Positions 14,001 to 20,681 of a stretch of 39,222 nucleotides of DNA are shown here, piece by piece. The first letter of the stretch is position 1. Each line of letters opens with the position of its first letter. Both the position numbers and the translations under genes were made by a program. Below the pieces are notes generated by a model. That model worked only from the letters and a program-made list of their open reading frames with translations, did no database searches and was not told the DNA's origin. Source of the stretch: Gallionellaceae bacterium. GTDB lineage: Bacteria; Pseudomonadota; Gammaproteobacteria; Burkholderiales; Gallionellaceae. Location: the NCBI GenBank assembly GCA_030834965.1, contig JAUQWW010000055.1, positions 1 to 39,222 on the forward strand. The letters run 5' to 3'.

Positions 14001-14657
14001 AAGCTTCAGTTGCACATCTTCGTTGCGCGCAAGCTTGTCAAGGCGTGCGATGACGAGGTTAGTTTCTAGAAACCAGTTGCCGGTGCGTGCTGCCTCCAAT
14101 TTGTCGTTGGTGAGTATCTCGAAGGGCAAGTGGAAACGGCGGTATAGCTCATCCTGCCACTGCTCTGCCAAACTACCAGGGCAGACAATCAGGCAGCGTT
14201 GCAGGTCGCCACGGGCGATCAGTTCCTTGATGAGCAGCCCGGCCATAATGGTTTTTCCGGCACCGGGGTCGTCAGCCAGCAGGAAGCGCAGCGGTTGACG
14301 CGGCAGCATGTGTTCATAGACCGCCGTGATCTGGTGTGGCAGCGGATCAACAACAGAGGTATGCACTGCTAGTACCGGATCAAAAAGATGCGCGAGGCGT
14401 ATACGCTGCGCTTCGGACACCAAACGGAAGAGTGCTCCGTCGCCGTCGAAGCTCCACGGCCTGCCATGCTCGACCAACTCCAGGCGCGGCTCGTCGTGGC
14501 GGTAAAGCAGTTCGTTGGCCACCTTGCCAGATGGTGTTTTATAGGTAAGCTCCAGTGCCTCAGACCCGAACCACTGGACGTTGACTATCGTCACCAGTGC
14601 ATCGGGCACAATGCCGCGTATTGCGGCGTTGGTTTGGAGTTGTTCGAGTTTCAGCAT
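11076..14657 (-). CDS. SNF2/DEAH-family helicase with C-terminal DUF3883 domain (defence operon gene 1)
   Basis: This is the first gene of the operon, 1193 residues. Superfamily 2 motifs are clear: the Q-like LPHQITAV around 106-113, motif I DDPGAGKT ending at T136, motif II DEAH at 232-235, motif III LMSATPHN at 267-274, and the C-terminal helicase motifs TDAAGEGINLQ and RFGRIHRIGQ around 600-650. This is the SNF2/RapA-like arrangement. The C-terminus has a DUF3883 domain with D1102 and E1117-x-K1119 (IEVKGR), a layout compatible with a PD-(D/E)xK nuclease fold, which would make this a helicase-nuclease. A Glu-rich acidic linker lies at about 425-450. Similar helicases are present in DISARM (DrmD) and Hma. 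No strong Shine-Dalgarno precedes the ATG at 14657; an inverted repeat lies 26 bases upstream of it. Confidence 0.88.
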   Translation of the reverse strand: MLKLEQLQTNAAIRGIVPDALVTIVNVQWFGSEALELTYKTPSGKVANELLYRHDEPRLELVEHGRPWSFDGDGALFRLVSEAQRIRLAHLFDPVLAVHTSVVDPLPHQITAVYEHMLPRQPLRFLLADDPGAGKTIMAGLLIKELIARGDLQRCLIVCPGSLAEQWQDELYRRFHLPFEILTNDKLEAARTGNWFLETNLVIARLDKLARNEDVQLKLEAPDCRWDLVVCDEAHKMSATVFGGETKYTKRYRLGQLLSNITRHFLLMSATPHNGKEADFQLFMALLDGDRFEGRFRDGVHTADVSDLMRRMVKENLLKFDGTPLFPQRIAYTVPYKLSDAETALYRTVTDYVREEFNRAEALENDKRAGTVGFALTILQRRLASSPEAIYQSLRRRRERLESRLRELELLHRGGQVASIVPAAVPTLDSEDIEDLDEAPDNEVEAAEEEILDQATAARSIAELRIEIETLAGLEGQALAVRRSGTDTKWRELASLLSEIFTDADAPYRVAEPEAPYGAGAIPPPKHSSHQKIVVFTEHRDTLNYLEQRITTLLGRKEAVVIIHGGIGREERLKVQESFKHDPEVQVLLATDAAGEGINLQRAHLMVNYDLPWNPNRLEQRFGRIHRIGQTEVCHLWNLVADDTREGDVYRKLLEKLEQARQALGGQVFDVLGKLQFEGKTLRELLIEAIRHGEKPEVKAFLTTVLDITLDRDHLQNLLDERVLAHDAMDSSQVQRIRVDMERADARRLQPHYIESFFHEAFKRLGGTSKQREPRRYEVTHVPAPVRNRDRLIGIGEPVLPRYERIAFEKSLVAPQGQPLAAFVCPGHPLLDSVIDLTLERNRDLLKRGTVLVDERDLGTTPRVLFYLEHSIQDASITRAGDRRVVSKRMLYVEQDVSGTIRHVHYAPYLDYRPLADGEPSVDAILNRPECQWINRELEQKAQGYAIATVVPDHLGEVRDRKLELIAKTEAAVKDRLTKEITYWDHRAEELKLQEQAGRPNAKLNSNEARKRADLLQGRLQKRLEELKLEAQISPLPPVVVGGMLVVPMGLIKAMAGQTATLSNTPVDTQISASRARAVIMDIERSLGFEPTDREFEKLGYDIESRIPGSGKLRFIEVKGRVSGAPTITVTRNEILYSLNKPDDFILAIVEFTSEDTHRTHYLRQPFQREPDFGVTSVNYDFAELIKRAQQPA

Positions 14658-15094
14658 AGAGTATTACGATATTTGCTGTTTCAATAACTGTATTGTTATT
14701 CAGATGGTTAGATGGTAAACACTTAATGTGCGAGAATATCACAGTGCCAGAGATGTTTGGCTGGTATAACGGCCTTAGATAATTTCAATGGCCGGTGTGG
14801 ATAAATACCTATGACCGACTGTAGCTGGCACACAGCGTCAGTTGAGCCTTGATCACAATCAACAAGCATTCACGAAGCAGAAGAAATCGCCCTCCTGCCC
14901 ATAACCCAACCTTTTCGTCAAATTGCTTGCGTACCATCTCCTTAATGCTGACTGGCTGCTTCGGAGGAAGCTAAACGACCGCAATAGATCGAAAGTACCT
15001 ATCTGTATTTTCAGAAAGCAGCCCCTAGTAGCCAACTGAATCGGATCACCTGCTAGCGGCTGCTCAGGCCGAGAATCGGATATCGCCTGCCAGA
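14658..15094. other. Upstream region of the defence operon
   Basis: The AT-rich proximal part (14658-14740) probably holds the operon promoter. On the minus strand, TTGAAA and TAATAC are present but only 12 bases apart, so I do not assign a -35/-10 pair. The distal part (14859-15094) is open on the minus strand from a TTG at 15098 and may be the frameshifted continuation of the small gene ending at 15095. Confidence 0.4.
14683..14700. promoter_or_regulatory. Inverted repeat upstream of the defence operon (candidate operator)
   Basis: AATAAC (14683-14688) and GTTATT (14695-14700) form a perfect 6-base inverted repeat around a 6-base spacer, 26 bases before the helicase start codon. Immediately beyond it AGATGG occurs twice in 14 bases (14702-14715). 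The position suits a repressor site over the promoter. No regulator gene lies within the operon; the nearby WYL regulator seems to use a different motif. Confidence 0.35.
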
Positions 15095-15250
15095 TCAAGT
15101 CGGAAGCACACTACGCACGCCTTTTAGATTATTTATCATGCCGTACCATTGCTGGGCAGTCGCTACGTTTTGCGGACATGACTCAATCCAGTCCAGCAAC
15201 TTAGAGCGCAGCGGCAGGTGATAGGCTTTTGTGCGAACGGCGGAGTTCAT
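15095..15250 (-). CDS. Small hypothetical protein coupled to the sirtuin gene (possibly truncated by frameshift)
   Basis: An ATG at 15250 overlaps the sirtuin stop codon (ATGA), giving a 51-residue product with the recognisable stretch LLDWIESCPQNVATAQQWYG. The overlap suggests translational coupling. The frame stops at 15095, while another minus frame opens with TTG ATC TGG at 15098 and runs to 14859, so a one- or two-base indel could have split a protein of about 130 residues. I do not recognise the family. No Shine-Dalgarno is visible, which fits coupling or a decaying gene. Confidence 0.4.
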   Translation of the reverse strand: MNSAVRTKAYHLPLRSKLLDWIESCPQNVATAQQWYGMINNLKGVRSVLPT

Positions 15251-16110
15251 GGTTTCTGCGCCGGCGCTTTTTCGATGAAATCCATATCCACAAGGCACTT
15301 CGAGATCGCAGCGATTGCCTCCAGCCCGCCCATTTGCAGCGCAACATCGCCGGGCCGGTTCACGGCTGCATCGGACAGGTTGATGCGGATCAGCGGTGCC
15401 TTCTGTCTCTCACCGAACTCCCGTACCGTGGGAATAGACTGGCCTGCACCAATTTCGATGACGACAGGCCGAGATACGGTTTCGCGCAACTCGTAAAACC
15501 GTGCCCTTTGAAACTCGGTGCGCCAGCTCACCCATTGCCAGTCTCCAAACATGAGGATGTTCGGGCGGGCGATGCCGCCGCAGTGGCGACAGGTGGGAAA
15601 GGGAGAAGTCAGGAGGCAATGTTCTTCATCGACCTCCGGTATGAATTTTGTAGCTTCCCAGATTTCCTGGTTGCAGCCTTGCAGGCATTGCAGGTGATGG
15701 ATCGAGCCATGGCATTCCACGATGCTGTTCAGCGGAAACCCTGATTTCTGAAAATGCCCGTCCACGTTACTGGTGAACACGAACGCACCGCCATCAAGTT
15801 GATTGGTGATTGCGCGCAATAACTTGAACCCCTTGTGCGGCTCAGTCTTGCGATAGAGATTGAGCCTGTGCCCATAGAATCCCCAGGCGAGCTTCGGGTT
15901 ATCCGCAAAGGTGTCCGGGCAAGCGATGTCGGTGAAGCCGATTTGCGCCTTGGCCAGTGCAGGATAGGCTTTCCAGAAGCCCTCCTGCCCCCGGAAATCG
16001 GGCAAGCCGGAATCGACGCCCATGCCTGCGCCGGCGGTGATGATCAGGCTGTCGGCAGAGTGAATCAGCTCGGCCGCTTGCCGGATGTGATTTTCTGTCA
16101 GTTCGTGCAT
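15247..16110 (-). CDS. Sir2-family NAD-dependent deacetylase/deacylase
   Basis: This 287-residue sirtuin has all family hallmarks: the NAD-binding ITAGAGMGVDSGLPDFR region (G27-A-G29, D38-F-R40), TSNVDGHF at 113-120, the catalytic His in CHGS at 134, and a structural zinc site made by C142-x3-C146 and C174-x2-C177. RPNILMFGD follows at 182-190. It would remove acyl groups from protein lysines using NAD, or in a defence setting consume NAD; intact zinc and catalytic residues favour the deacylase reading. The ATG lies 13 bases inside the end of the upstream unknown gene and lacks its own Shine-Dalgarno, so the two are translationally coupled. The divergent WYL regulator is the likely controller. 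Confidence 0.88.
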   Translation of the reverse strand: MHELTENHIRQAAELIHSADSLIITAGAGMGVDSGLPDFRGQEGFWKAYPALAKAQIGFTDIACPDTFADNPKLAWGFYGHRLNLYRKTEPHKGFKLLRAITNQLDGGAFVFTSNVDGHFQKSGFPLNSIVECHGSIHHLQCLQGCNQEIWEATKFIPEVDEEHCLLTSPFPTCRHCGGIARPNILMFGDWQWVSWRTEFQRARFYELRETVSRPVVIEIGAGQSIPTVREFGERQKAPLIRINLSDAAVNRPGDVALQMGGLEAIAAISKCLVDMDFIEKAPAQKP

Positions 16111-16700
16111 CGTTCAACGCGGTGTCCCTGAATGCCGGACATATTCACTTTCACATAAGGGCGGTTTGATTCGTAGAGTATCCATCCTTCGCCAATCACT
16201 TGCCGGGTGGCGCACTTCAGTTCGCCCAAGTCGCGCCGAAGCAGCAAATAGTGACATGAATCGCCCAAAGCGGGATCGGCCCAGTAGTGTGCATAGTCTC
16301 CCAACGTCGCCTTGTCGCCTCTGCCCTCGCCGGATCGCGGAAATTGATACTTCCAGTCCGGATACAGCCTGCGCCACTCGGGCACGACGAAGAGATCGCC
16401 CATGCAGCACCCTTCATATGGGATATGCACTGCCCCTCCCCATTCAGCGGGATTGCAGGCGAGCCCGCTATCGGGGCCGGACAACGTGAATGCCTGCTGA
16501 TTTGCCAGCCCGGTCATCCCGGCGCGGCGTACTTGTTCATTTACCAGCAGACGCCAGACTCGGGAATTGTTGAACGGAAAGGATACCGATTGCACATTCT
16601 CGCGCTGGATGAGCATGCCGATTGTGTCGATAACACAATCAGGCAATTCTTCTTCCGGTTGTCCGGTGTTAAAGACGGGATAATCGTCGTCATCGTACAT
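16098..16700 (-). CDS. Uncharacterised protein coupled to Sir2
   Basis: I do not recognise this family. The favoured start is the ATG at 16700, because GGAGAG lies 7 bases upstream. An in-frame ATG at 16751 would add 17 residues but has no ribosome binding site. The product has about 200 residues, an acidic N-terminus (MYDDDDYP), no transmembrane segment or signal peptide, many aromatic residues and a CC pair in YEGCCMGD. The end overlaps the sirtuin start by 13 bases. Constant pairing with a sirtuin would suggest a substrate, an adaptor or an ADP-ribose-handling partner; none of these is shown by sequence. Confidence 0.7.
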   Translation of the reverse strand: MYDDDDYPVFNTGQPEEELPDCVIDTIGMLIQRENVQSVSFPFNNSRVWRLLVNEQVRRAGMTGLANQQAFTLSGPDSGLACNPAEWGGAVHIPYEGCCMGDLFVVPEWRRLYPDWKYQFPRSGEGRGDKATLGDYAHYWADPALGDSCHYLLLRRDLGELKCATRQVIGEGWILYESNRPYVKVNMSGIQGHRVERCTN

Positions 16701-16786
16701 GGCTGCTCTCCAGTCTCGTCGGATCTTTCTTGATTGTTGTTCATCGCTCATGCCCGGTACAGGGTGTGGCCATTATTTCAGCTACC

Positions 16787-16804
16787 TGGCTCAGCAGATG
16801 AGCT
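16787..16804. promoter_or_regulatory. Candidate WYL-regulator operator, copy 1
   Basis: The arms CTGGCTCA and TGAGCT flank a 5-base spacer (gcaga); GCTCA at 16789-16793 pairs with TGAGC at 16799-16803. The site is in the divergent region between the unknown/Sir2 operon and the WYL gene, just before a possible -10 (TATAGG, 16810-16815). The direct repeat AGCTACC at 16780-16786 and 16801-16807, 21 bases apart, overlaps it. An identical arm pair recurs after the WYL gene. Confidence 0.55.
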
Positions 16805-16831
16805 ACCATTATAGGATCATGGAGGATGAAA

Positions 16832-17800
16832 ATGGATCGTAGCGAACGCTTTTACAAGATTGACCAGATGCTTTCGGCGCGCGGGATTGTTCCGATTGAA
16901 GCATTCATGGCGGAGCTGGGCATTTCTCTGGCCACCTTCAAGCGTGATCTGGAATATCTGCGCGACCGGCTGAACGCGCCCATCATCTGGGATCGCGATG
17001 CGGGCGGCTACCGCTATGAGTCGAAGCACACGTCCGGGCCGGCCTTTTCTCTGCCCGGCATCTGGTTCAACGCCTCGGAGGCGCATGCGCTATTGTTGAT
17101 CCAGAAGCTATTGAAGGACATCCATCCTGGCTTGCTCGGGCCGCAGATTGAGCCGTTACAGGCCAGGCTCAAGGCGCTGCTCGGGAGCGCGGACCACAGC
17201 GCCGACGAAGTGGAGAAACGCTTCCGGATGATCCATGCGGCAAAGCGCATTACGCCGCTGAAACATTTCGAGGTGATCGCCAGCGCCACCCTTAGCCGGA
17301 AACAGCTCAGGATCGTCCACTACAATCGGGAGCGAAACGAGGCCACAGAGCGGGTGATTTCTCCCCAGCAGATCGTGTTCTACCGGGACAACTGGTATCT
17401 GGATGCCTGGTGCCACCTGAGAAAAGGCATTCGCAGTTTTTCCATTGACGCCATTACGGCTGCGGAAATGCTGGACGAGCGCGCCAAGGACATCAAGGCA
17501 TCAGAGCTCAGGGACTATTTCGAGAAGGGCTATGGCATCTTCTCCGGCAGCAAGGTGCAGTGGGCAAAGCTTCGGTTCTCGCCGGCCCGGGCGCGCTGGG
17601 TGGCAAACGAGTCCTGGCACCCGAAACAGCGGGGCTCCTATGAGCCGGATGGCAGCTACCTGCTTGAGCTGCCCTACGCCGACGACCGGGAGTTGCTGAT
17701 GGACGTGATGCGCCATGGGAATGAGGTCGAAGTTTTGGCACCACAGCAACTCCGGGGCCGAATCAAGGGCATTCTGAAGGCTGCGCTGGAAAAATACTGA
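16832..17800 (+). CDS. WYL-domain transcriptional regulator
   Basis: This regulator of about 322 residues has an N-terminal winged helix-turn-helix (around residues 5-60, VPIEAFMAELGISLATFKRD), a linker, a WYL domain (WYLDAWCHLRKGIRSFSIDAI around 188-208) and a C-terminal WCX extension (about 235-320). The start is taken at 16832 because GGAGG at 16821-16825 is 6 bases away; the ATG at 16826 directly abuts it. WYL regulators such as BrxR and CapW repress defence genes and are thought to sense nucleic-acid ligands. Here it is divergent from the unknown/Sir2 operon, with a shared candidate operator in front of it and again directly after its stop codon. Whether it also controls the helicase operon 2 kb away is open. 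Confidence 0.88.
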   Translation: MDRSERFYKIDQMLSARGIVPIEAFMAELGISLATFKRDLEYLRDRLNAPIIWDRDAGGYRYESKHTSGPAFSLPGIWFNASEAHALLLIQKLLKDIHPGLLGPQIEPLQARLKALLGSADHSADEVEKRFRMIHAAKRITPLKHFEVIASATLSRKQLRIVHYNRERNEATERVISPQQIVFYRDNWYLDAWCHLRKGIRSFSIDAITAAEMLDERAKDIKASELRDYFEKGYGIFSGSKVQWAKLRFSPARARWVANESWHPKQRGSYEPDGSYLLELPYADDRELLMDVMRHGNEVEVLAPQQLRGRIKGILKAALEKY

Positions 17801-17819
17801 CTGGCTCATTCAGTGAGCT
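17801..17819. promoter_or_regulatory. Candidate WYL-regulator operator, copy 2
   Basis: The same arms as copy 1, CTGGCTCA and TGAGCT, flank a different 5-base spacer (ttcag). The site begins right after the WYL stop codon and ends 48 bases before the start of a 29-codon membrane peptide gene. TATTCT at 17830-17835 is a possible -10. Identical arms with a wholly different spacer suggest a protein-binding site rather than a recent duplication. Confidence 0.5.
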
Positions 17820-17867
17820 TGGCACTCGTTATTCTGCTTCCATCAACTACCAAAGAGGAGCTGAAAA

Positions 17868-17957
17868 ATGAATGCGCTGAAAGTGATGGATGCCGATGCC
17901 ATGGTCGTATGTGTGTGCATGATCGGGTGGGTGGTAGTTTTGTTTGTTGCGGCATAA
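17868..17957 (+). CDS. 29-residue single-span membrane peptide
   Basis: The ATG at 17868 is preceded by a strong Shine-Dalgarno (AAGAGGAG ending at 17860) and runs 29 codons to a TAA at 17955-17957. The first ten residues are polar (MNALKVMDAD) and the rest is one hydrophobic span with two cysteines and a tryptophan (AMVVCVCMIGWVVVLFVAA), long enough to cross a membrane. It is too short for usual gene callers. The operator-like repeat at 17801-17819 suggests control by the WYL protein. The shape recalls small toxin or stress-response membrane peptides; homologues are needed before naming it. Confidence 0.5.
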   Translation: MNALKVMDADAMVVCVCMIGWVVVLFVAA

Positions 17958-17998
17958 GGATGGCTGCCAGCCCATGAACTTGAGCAAGGCCGGATGAC

Positions 17999-18223
17999 AT
18001 GAAGAAAAAAACCGAACATCTCCCGGTGAGCCACTTGCCTGCGCCGGTCAGAAAGCCGCCTCCGCGCACCTTGCGCGATCGGGAAGCGCCGCTGCAATCC
18101 AAGGACGGTGGATACGCACTCGTGGAGCACCAGCCCGCCTATTTGGTCTTGAGAGTGGTCACGCCCGGGAATACCCATTTGTTTGATCAGGAAACGCCGG
18201 AAAGTGCAGACGAAACGAAGTAG
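17999..18223 (+). CDS. Small basic hypothetical protein
   Basis: This 74-codon frame starts 41 bases after the membrane peptide gene. It begins with a Lys-rich stretch and a Pro-rich segment (residues 8-26), followed by LVEHQPAYLVLRVV, which could be a beta hairpin, and an acidic tail. The ribosome binding site is weak (GGATG close to the start). It could be the second gene of the peptide transcript. There is no family recognition, and a chance frame cannot be excluded. Confidence 0.35.
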   Translation: MKKKTEHLPVSHLPAPVRKPPPRTLRDREAPLQSKDGGYALVEHQPAYLVLRVVTPGNTHLFDQETPESADETK

Positions 18224-18385
18224 CGAATTGCCGACGTTTGATACGAGACATTTCACAGATGCATGCTGGCACCCATAGTTTATCTCCAGCGCGCAGAAAA
18301 AAAGGCGAATTTTGGATTCATTATTCCACTGGAGTATCCTGCCACGCTTGTTTCAAGCAAGATTTGCAACTAGACGGGAGGTTAA

Positions 18386-19180
18386 ATGTCCTGGCCGGTA
18401 ACGATTTATTACTGCACAGCATGTGATTTTAGGCAGGGTGATGCGGGAACCTGGGGTAGGCGCGAATATGTACTGGGAAGCGGCGTGCACATTCCGGTGC
18501 GCTGGTGCGTCGGCTGGTGTGAGTCCTGCAATGGGATTGCGGCAATCGAGGATTTATCCCATGAATCCCGTATACAGGAATATCGGGAAGCTCAACGAGA
18601 GTTACATTCGTTTGCCCGGCGCTCGTGGCGACAGCGGCTGTTCGGGTTATCGAAATGGGAGAAGTCCTTGAGGCTAAGGTACGAGGAGAATATGGAAGAC
18701 GCAATTGATGCGCTGGAAATGCTCGCTGCCAGAAAGAGCCCGCCGCGCTGTTTACAGTGCTTGAGTACACAGGTACATGTGCCGGTAAAACGCGCATTGA
18801 GTCCTGACGAGATTCCAGATTCACCCTGTGTGTACAGCGTAAAGGATGAAGCGCCCGAGAAACCAGAATTAGATCATAAAGAGAAGTCTGAACAATATGT
18901 CTTGCATCATCCCGGTTGCGGAGGCGAAATTCTGGCCAGAATGGATATGAATGGGCTGCGACTGGCCTTGCGTCCCTCTGTCACACGCTTTACACCAGAA
19001 GGCGTCCTGATAGACAAGGAATACGTAAGGGGCTACTCAGCTCCAAACAGGGAACACCGGGATGCGCTTTCGGCGTCCAACCGGCAATACCGGACATTGG
19101 CCTTGGATAGGGTGGTCAATGATGAAATGGCTGGCAGCATCTTAGACATCCCTGCGTTTCTGCGCAAACAAGCTGACTGA
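18386..19180 (+). CDS. Zinc-ribbon hypothetical protein
   Basis: This 264-residue protein starts at an ATG preceded by GGGAGG 6 bases upstream. It shows paired cysteine knuckles: C10-x2-C13 with C45-x2-C48, and C122-x2-C125 with H174/H175 and C178, consistent with two zinc ribbons. A charged helical segment (about residues 58-116, rich in Arg, Glu and Trp) separates them. There is no signal peptide or membrane span. It stands alone between the WYL unit and the island edge. Zinc ribbons of this sort often bind nucleic acid or a protein partner; I cannot name the family. Confidence 0.7.
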   Translation: MSWPVTIYYCTACDFRQGDAGTWGRREYVLGSGVHIPVRWCVGWCESCNGIAAIEDLSHESRIQEYREAQRELHSFARRSWRQRLFGLSKWEKSLRLRYEENMEDAIDALEMLAARKSPPRCLQCLSTQVHVPVKRALSPDEIPDSPCVYSVKDEAPEKPELDHKEKSEQYVLHHPGCGGEILARMDMNGLRLALRPSVTRFTPEGVLIDKEYVRGYSAPNREHRDALSASNRQYRTLALDRVVNDEMAGSILDIPAFLRKQAD

Positions 19181-19624
19181 GTCTGAGAATGGGATTTCAC
19201 CTTGCTCGGGAAAATTCCCCTAATCTTTTTCTTGTACTGAAAATTGACTGAGGCGTATAGTGCGCACCGTTACGAGACCAAGCAGGCAATTAACTTCTTC
19301 AATCATGTTTTCGATTGCCGACATCTCAGGAAAAAGCCGCGACCAGCAGGGCGGGCATCCGCACGCCTGTCGATACGCTTACTCCATCGGTATGACGCCA
19401 TTCGCATTCGCTCGGTTCAGCGTAGCCATGCGTTACGGGCTTACCCCGCCTTCAGGCTCGGCGATGAGAAGGTTCCTGGCATAAGCTTTCCATTTGGAGG
19501 CGACCTCAAGCATGATGCTTTTGGGGGTATATTTGGGGGTATAAGTCAAATTGGAATTCTGCAAGTCCAGTATTTATGCAACTTGCATAGCAAAGTATGG
19601 CTGACACAGCTGCCATATTTAAGT
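19181..19624. other. Island-edge intergenic region
   Basis: A weak GGGAA/TTCCC element followed by TTTTT (19208-19230) may end the zinc-ribbon transcript. The GC-rich middle (about 19300-19500) has open frames on both strands but no ribosome binding site and looks like decayed coding sequence. The tandem GGGGGTATA repeat is listed separately. No tRNA is seen. Confidence 0.4.
19520..19543 (+). repeat. Tandem 12-base repeat, TTTGGGGGTATA x2
   Basis: Two perfect head-to-tail copies lie at 19520-19531 and 19532-19543. I recall this GGGGGTAT doublet directly upstream of tyrosine integrase genes (DUF4102 type) at the ends of genomic islands. No integrase follows here, so it may mark a former integration end. 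Confidence 0.6.
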
Positions 19625-19649
19625 AAAACGCCACTTTGTGTGGCGTTTT
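19625..19649. terminator. Bidirectional rho-independent terminator
   Basis: The perfect 10-base stem AAAACGCCAC / GTGGCGTTTT with loop TTTGT is flanked by A-rich sequence on one side and GTTTT on the other. It sits 102 bases past the stop of the OmpA-type lipoprotein gene (minus strand) and would also stop plus-strand transcription leaving the island. Confidence 0.7.
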
Positions 19650-19751
19650 GTTTTGGCCATTCACGAAATATACAAAATTCCAGACACCCTCCGGCTCAGA
19701 ATAACGATCGCATACATCTGACAGCGCGACGTACTTGGTCGCAATGCGCGT

Positions 19752-20405
19752 TTAGCGCTGTGGCTCGTTCACAAAAATTTCCACACGGCGGTTTCTGGCA
19801 CGACCAGCTTCCGTATCGTTCGCTGCAACTGGCTCGTGCGAGCCGCGGCCATACACATTGATACGTCCCGGCGCGACATTTCTTGCAGTTAAATAGTCGC
19901 GGGTGCGTGCAGCGCGCTCGATGGATAAGGGGTCATTGATCGCATCGCTACCGGTATTGTCGGTGTGGCCGATGATAGAGATTTGGGCCGTAGCGTTGTC
20001 GACTAAGCCCTCCGCGAATTTATCCAAAATTTGGCGGAAGTTAGGTTTGATGTCTGCCCGATTGGTATCGAACGAGATATCACTTGGTATATCCAGCTTC
20101 AAGCGATTGTCCGCGGTCTGGCTGACTTGAACGCCGGTGCCTTGTGTTGCCTGCTCCATGCTTTGTTTCTGTGCTTCCATTTTCTTAGACCAGATGTTCC
20201 CGGCTACTGCGCCCGCGAGACCGCCCAGAACCGCGCCCGTCGCCGCTCGCTTGCCGCCGCCGTCACCGGTTGCTCCACCAATCACAGCGCCAACACCGGC
20301 TCCCACACCCGCACCGGTCGCGGTGCCGCGTTGAGTGTCAGACATGTTGGCGCAGCCGGAGAGCGCCAACGTTACTGCAACAGTGCCGATCAAAAATTTG
20401 CGCAT
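19752..20405 (-). CDS. OmpA-family lipoprotein with glycine zipper
   Basis: This 217-residue protein starts at 20405, where AAAGGA precedes the ATG; a longer frame from 20507 has no supporting signal. The lipoprotein signal peptide ends at LALSGC with the lipidated Cys at 18. A glycine-zipper segment (about 31-70, repeated GxGxG) is followed by a short helix and a C-terminal OmpA domain (about 100-215) with the peptidoglycan-binding IIGHTDNTGSDAIN and RARNRRVEI motifs. It is probably anchored to the outer membrane and attached non-covalently to the cell wall (YiaD-like). It forms its own transcription unit, ended by the hairpin at 19625-19649. Confidence 0.88.
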   Translation of the reverse strand: MRKFLIGTVAVTLALSGCANMSDTQRGTATGAGVGAGVGAVIGGATGDGGGKRAATGAVLGGLAGAVAGNIWSKKMEAQKQSMEQATQGTGVQVSQTADNRLKLDIPSDISFDTNRADIKPNFRQILDKFAEGLVDNATAQISIIGHTDNTGSDAINDPLSIERAARTRDYLTARNVAPGRINVYGRGSHEPVAANDTEAGRARNRRVEIFVNEPQR

Positions 20406-20681
20406 GACTGAATTCCTTTCAGTGTTAGTGGGTGAGATGGTCGAACTGCGCCCGATTGAGGGGGATGCTGACGGGGCGTGGCTTGTTCGCTGCTGATTGG
20501 CTAGCACAAACCCCCCCGCCTTCTAAGTATTCATGTTGCACCCAAGACAAGAAGTGGTCTGTTCGCTAGCGCACATATGGCCTGGCTGAATCTGCTTGGC
20601 GAGACGCGGCAGGTAATAATTGGAATGCCATTGGACTCCGGTAGTTTTGGCTCTCCAAGGAAGCCAGCGCCCAGGCCCGGT
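20406..20681. other. Intergenic region upstream of the OmpA-type gene
   Basis: It holds the upstream sequence of the lipoprotein gene on the minus strand, including a GC-rich stretch with a CCCCCC run near 20513. I see no convincing gene; a plus-strand frame at 20577-20807 is judged spurious because it runs antisense to the DUF3096 remnant. Confidence 0.35.

Noticed and set aside
14658-14690. TTGAAA/TAATAC as the defence operon promoter
   Set aside because: Only 12 bases separate the two elements, too short for a sigma-70 spacer.
17820-17840. Sigma-54-like promoter (TGGCAC...TGC) before the small peptide
   Set aside because: The GG and GC doublets are 15 rather than 12 bases apart, which does not fit -24/-12 spacing.
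19244-19861. Plus-strand frame of 205 codons across the island edge
   Set aside because: It crosses the tandem repeat and a perfect terminator hairpin and runs into the antisense of the OmpA-type gene, with no Shine-Dalgarno.
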